Part shown: positions 22,071 to 25,011 of the stretch, piece after piece
How positions within the stretch are numbered: the stretch's first letter is position 1
How the letters are laid out: each line of letters begins with the position of its first letter
From: Bacillota bacterium
GTDB lineage: Bacteria; Bacillota_A; Clostridia; Peptostreptococcales; Anaerovoracaceae
Assembly: GCA_017457585.1 (NCBI GenBank)
Contig: JAFTHD010000013.1
Coordinates: 1 to 25,011 of the forward strand
DNA: 25,011 nt
Direction of reading: 5' to 3'
Made by a program: the position numbers and the translations under genes
Notes under the pieces: model-generated
The model's input: only the letters and a program-made list of their open reading frames with translations
What the model was told of the DNA's origin: nothing
Database searches by the model: none

Positions 22071-23675
22071 ATGGAGAGGATCAACATAGCAGGAGCAGGA
22101 CTTGCAGGATTATCTGCTGCCATTCATCTGGCGCAGCTTGGCGTAAGGACAAACCTCATATCCGTACTCCCTTCGGAGAGAGCCCAGTCAGTTCTGGCAG
22201 AAGGGGGGATTAACGCTGCCTTAAACACCATGGGTGAGGATGACAAGGTGGAATACCACTTCGAGGACACCATGAAGGGGGGCGTGAACCTGGCCGATCC
22301 CAACGCCGTTGCAGGACTCACAGGCGGAGCGCCCGAAATCGTTCTCTGGCTAAAGGATCTTGGAGCACCTTTCCAGATGGAAGGGGACAGGATGATTCAG
22401 AGAAACTTCGGCGGTCAGAAGAAGAAGCGAACGGCCTACGCCAAGAGCAGCACCGGCAAGATCCTCATGACGACTTTGATAGATGAAGCCAGGAAGTACG
22501 AGGCGAAAGGGCTCATCACAAGATACAAGAATCACGAAATCCTGAGGGTGCACATATCGGATAAGTGCGAAGGCCTTCACATAAGAAATACATACACCGA
22601 CGAATACATCTTCTGCCCGGGCAAAGTTCTGCTTGCCATCGGCGGAATGAACGGAATCTTCCCGGGAAAGACGACGGGAACCGTCAAGAACACGGGCAAT
22701 CTCACGGCAGGACTCTTCACACAGGGCCTTGAGATGGCAAACCTGGAGTTCATTCAGTACCACCCGACCACGGTATCCATTCCTGGCAAACGGCTGCTTA
22801 TAAGCGAGGCGGCCAGAGGCGAAGGCGGAAGGCTCTTCACCTACAGGAACGGGGAGAAGTGGTACTTCATGGAGGAATTCTATCCGGAACTGGGAAACCT
22901 GATGCCGAGGGACGTGGTCTCAAGGGAGATATATAACGTGACATCAATGGAGGACTGCAGCGGTCACGTGTATCTGGATCTGACCCATCTTCCTGCTGGC
23001 ACATGGGAAAACAAGCTGTCGGACATGAGAGAGGAGATCATCGAGTATCTTTCCGTAGATCCCGTAAAGGATCCCGTTGAAGTGAGCGGCGGCATACACT
23101 TCTTCATGGGCGGGATCAAAGTTGACGAAGCCCACAGGACGAACATACCGGGGCTTTACGCCGCAGGAGAGTGCGCATGCCAGTATCACGGGGCCAACAG
23201 GCTCGGCGGAAACTCCCTGCTGGGCGCCATATACGGCGGTAAGGTGGCTGCCGGAACCATCTTTAAGGAAATCGAGTACGAGATGGAGAAGAAACCGGAG
23301 AGCCTTGGCAAAGTGCCTGAAGGCGTTGCCAAAGACGCGGATGTTTCAAATTTGAACAAGGAAGAACTATCCGAACTGCTCTTTACAGCCCTGGGAATTA
23401 AGAGGACGGAGGAGCAGCTTAGAGAAGGACTGGCCGGAATCGAGACCCATCTTGCAAAGGAGGGCCTGACGGTGACGGAAAGGAACAGAGCCATACTCGG
23501 CAAGGCCATGATACTGGCAGCCCTTGAGCGTCACGAGAGCAGGGGTGCCCACTATAGAATCGATTTCCCGGAAAGGGACGACGTGAACTTCCATAAGACG
23601 ACGGTCGTCAAGTTCAGTGATGGAGATATCCATATATCCTACGAAGAGATCCCGGAAAGGAGGGCAGAAGTATGA
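22071..23675 (+). CDS. frdA: fumarate reductase/succinate dehydrogenase flavoprotein subunit
   Basis: FAD-containing catalytic subunit, 534 residues, cytoplasmic face (no signal peptide). Dinucleotide fold INIAGAGLAGLSAAIHLAQ at the N-terminus; FAD block LAEGGINAALNT (about 42-53). Catalytic-site blocks: QYHPT (His231), LMPRDVVSREIY (Arg280 as the proton-shuttle Arg), VSGGIHFFMGGI (His343) and HGANRLGGNSLLGA (His373, Arg377). Odd point: the His that carries covalent FAD in classical SdhA/FrdA aligns with Gln39 (RAQSVLAEGG), so FAD is probably non-covalent. L-aspartate oxidase also lacks that His, but the adjacent Fe-S and heme subunits favour a Frd/Sdh-type complex. Direction (fumarate reduction or another enoate) cannot be read from sequence; anaerobic context favours reduction. 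The ATGA overlap with frdB shows coupling. Confidence 0.88.
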   Translation: MERINIAGAGLAGLSAAIHLAQLGVRTNLISVLPSERAQSVLAEGGINAALNTMGEDDKVEYHFEDTMKGGVNLADPNAVAGLTGGAPEIVLWLKDLGAPFQMEGDRMIQRNFGGQKKKRTAYAKSSTGKILMTTLIDEARKYEAKGLITRYKNHEILRVHISDKCEGLHIRNTYTDEYIFCPGKVLLAIGGMNGIFPGKTTGTVKNTGNLTAGLFTQGLEMANLEFIQYHPTTVSIPGKRLLISEAARGEGGRLFTYRNGEKWYFMEEFYPELGNLMPRDVVSREIYNVTSMEDCSGHVYLDLTHLPAGTWENKLSDMREEIIEYLSVDPVKDPVEVSGGIHFFMGGIKVDEAHRTNIPGLYAAGECACQYHGANRLGGNSLLGAIYGGKVAAGTIFKEIEYEMEKKPESLGKVPEGVAKDADVSNLNKEELSELLFTALGIKRTEEQLREGLAGIETHLAKEGLTVTERNRAILGKAMILAALERHESRGAHYRIDFPERDDVNFHKTTVVKFSDGDIHISYEEIPERRAEV

Positions 23676-24367
23676 TGAAGACCTTTAAAATACTGAAGCG
23701 CTCCAAGGGAGAAGAGAAGGGACACTTTGAGAACTACGAATACCAGGTAGCAGGGGAAGCGGATACCGTTGCAACAGCCCTGACGAAGATCAACGAGACA
23801 GAATACGTAGGCTGGGAGTGCAACTGCCTTCAGAAGAAGTGCGGCGCGTGCGCCATGGTGATAGACGGACTTCCGGGACTTGCCTGTTCCGCGAAACTGA
23901 GCAGCTACGGAGATGTGATAACCCTTGAGCCGCTTAAGAAGTTTCCTGTGGTTGAGGACCTGATCATTGACAGAAGTGCAATGCATGAGAACCTGGATGC
24001 CATGCAGATGTGGTTTGAGGACAAGGCGAAGGGCTCGGGATTTACCATGGACAATGCCTATGAAGCTTCCAGGTGTCTTCAGTGCGGATGCTGCCTGGAG
24101 GTATGCCCTAACTTCATGGTAGGCGGAGAATTTAACGGCATGGCGTCTGCTGTACCGGCCTCCAGGATCATAGGTCAGATCGAGAAGACCGCTCCCGGTG
24201 AAATCAGGAAGATGTACAAGCGGCACGTCTTTGAAGGGTGCGGCAAATCCCTGGCGTGCAGGAACATATGCCCTGCAGGAATCGACATAGAGAATCTTCT
24301 GATCAATTCGAACGCGATTGCGATCTGGAAGAGGTTTGGCAGAAAAGGAAGAAAAGGCAGTAAATGA
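23672..24367 (+). CDS. frdB: fumarate reductase/succinate dehydrogenase iron-sulfur subunit
   Basis: A 231-residue electron-transfer subunit between flavoprotein and membrane subunit. The [2Fe-2S] ligands are C52, C57, C60 and C72 (CLQKKCGACAMV ... GLAC), spaced exactly as in SdhB/FrdB; an extra C50 lies two residues before. The [4Fe-4S] motif is CLQCGCCLEVCP and the [3Fe-4S] motif CGKSLACRNICP has the usual C-x5-C-x3-CP spacing. The C-terminus is a short basic tail. The start at 23672 overlaps the frdA stop, with AAGGAGG eight bases upstream. The end overlaps the start of the next permease gene as ATGA. Confidence 0.92.
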   Translation: MMKTFKILKRSKGEEKGHFENYEYQVAGEADTVATALTKINETEYVGWECNCLQKKCGACAMVIDGLPGLACSAKLSSYGDVITLEPLKKFPVVEDLIIDRSAMHENLDAMQMWFEDKAKGSGFTMDNAYEASRCLQCGCCLEVCPNFMVGGEFNGMASAVPASRIIGQIEKTAPGEIRKMYKRHVFEGCGKSLACRNICPAGIDIENLLINSNAIAIWKRFGRKGRKGSK

Positions 24368-25011
24368 AATTTGAACGGGATTTAGCAATAAAGAACATGA
24401 ATCGCAAACCGGGAAGAACCGTGGCGCTCATCGTGCTTACGGCTTTTCTCGCTTTTTCAATATTAGGCGGTTCCATCGTGATAACCAGTCTTCAAAAGGG
24501 ACTGGACAGCTACGAATCCAGGCTCGGTGCAGATATCGTCGTCGTTCCCTATGAGGCGCAGACCAAGGGAAGCCTGGAATCCATCCTCCTTCAGGGGATA
24601 CCGGGATACTTTTACATGGACGCAAAGAACCTTGAAAAGGTGGCGCAGATCGACGGTGTGGAGGCTGTATCACCGCAGTTTTTCCTGGCGTCCGCCACGG
24701 CAAGCTGTTGTTCTACTTCCGTGCAGCTCATAGGCTTCGACCCGGACACGGACTTTTCCATACTTCCGTGGATCAGAAAGAACTATTCGGGAGAGATCGG
24801 AGACATGGACGTTGTCGTAGGCAATCACGTGGAGATACCACAGGATCACAAGGTCATGTTCTACAATAACGACTGCAACGTGGTGGCCCAGCTTGACGAG
24901 ACGGGAACGGGACTCGATAACGCCATCTACGCCAACATGGAGACCATAAGAACCCTCACAGAGAGCGCAAAGGATCTGGGTTTCAATTACTTTAAGAAAA
25001 TCAATCAGGAC
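24364..25011 (+). CDS. FtsX/MacB-type ABC permease, 3' end missing
   Basis: Open from ATG 24364 (overlapping the frdB stop as ATGA) to the right edge with no stop, 216 residues visible. It shows a cytoplasmic start (MKFERDLAIKNMNRKPGRT), one membrane helix (about 20-44) and the first part of a MacB-like outer domain, with ADIVVVPYEAQ, the Cys pair in SATASCCSTSVQLIGFDP (C114-C115) and TDFSILPWI. By my recollection, this subtype, with the CCS block, is found in Clostridia near DUF4418 proteins. The C-terminal three-helix part should lie past the edge, probably followed by an ATPase gene. It is distinct from the two permeases at 17336 and 18638 and implies a second FtsX-type transporter in the same operon. 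Confidence 0.85.
   Translation, partial: MKFERDLAIKNMNRKPGRTVALIVLTAFLAFSILGGSIVITSLQKGLDSYESRLGADIVVVPYEAQTKGSLESILLQGIPGYFYMDAKNLEKVAQIDGVEAVSPQFFLASATASCCSTSVQLIGFDPDTDFSILPWIRKNYSGEIGDMDVVVGNHVEIPQDHKVMFYNNDCNVVAQLDETGTGLDNAIYANMETIRTLTESAKDLGFNYFKKINQD

Noticed and set aside
22071..23675. L-aspartate oxidase (NadB)
   Set aside because: NadB also lacks the covalent-FAD His, but genes for an SdhB-type Fe-S subunit and a heme-type membrane subunit flank this one with overlaps, and no nadA or nadC is near.

Overview
The window reads as chromosome from an anaerobic Gram-positive bacterium of the Clostridia. Evidence: a complete Rnf operon in the order C-D-G-E-A-B, lipoprotein signal peptides with lipoboxes on proteins that are periplasmic in Gram-negatives, strong AAGGAGG ribosome sites, and AGA-dominated arginine codons at middling GC. 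A relative of the Anaerovoracaceae/Eubacteriales is a guess from style only. Every gene I can support lies on the + strand. No tRNA, rRNA, IS element or CRISPR array was seen.

Layout. 1-7289 is housekeeping: a membrane-anchored protein of unknown function (cut by the left edge), a UPF0182 membrane protein, a long glutamine synthetase family protein and seryl-tRNA synthetase. 7290-7823 is intergenic: a large AT-rich palindrome, a very good sigma-A promoter, an operator-like dyad at the expected start site, about 160 nt of structured non-coding sequence and a strong terminator. I interpret this as a free-standing small RNA, followed by a 200-nt leader to rnfC. 7824-13098 is rnfCDGEAB (ferredoxin:NAD+ oxidoreductase, ion pumping), closed by a terminator. 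13256-13726 is a DUF4418 membrane protein on its own promoter. 13889-15908 is an FTR1-type iron permease plus a P19-type lipoprotein, again terminated. From 16073 to the right edge is one tight same-strand run: a DUF2318 membrane protein, two FtsX-type permeases (the first frameshifted), an ABC ATPase, an FMN-binding lipoprotein, an unknown anchored protein, a heme-b-type membrane subunit, a fumarate reductase/succinate dehydrogenase-like flavoprotein and iron-sulfur subunit, and the start of another FtsX-type permease.

The central observation is a dyad, GTTAG-N6-CTAAC, found five times (7410, 13214, 13808, 13842, 16017). All copies are intergenic, and four sit at or just below a recognisable promoter. 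They precede the small RNA, the DUF4418 gene, the FTR1-P19 unit (two copies) and the long DUF2318-to-fumarate-reductase run. The sequence resembles DtxR/IdeR iron boxes. The simplest reading is one iron-responsive regulon that controls a Campylobacter-like FTR1/P19/Cj1660-1663 iron uptake system, physically extended by a flavin, heme and Fe-S electron-transfer module, and that also controls a candidate iron-starvation small RNA next to the iron-rich Rnf operon. The regulator is not in the window, and iron control is inferred, not shown.
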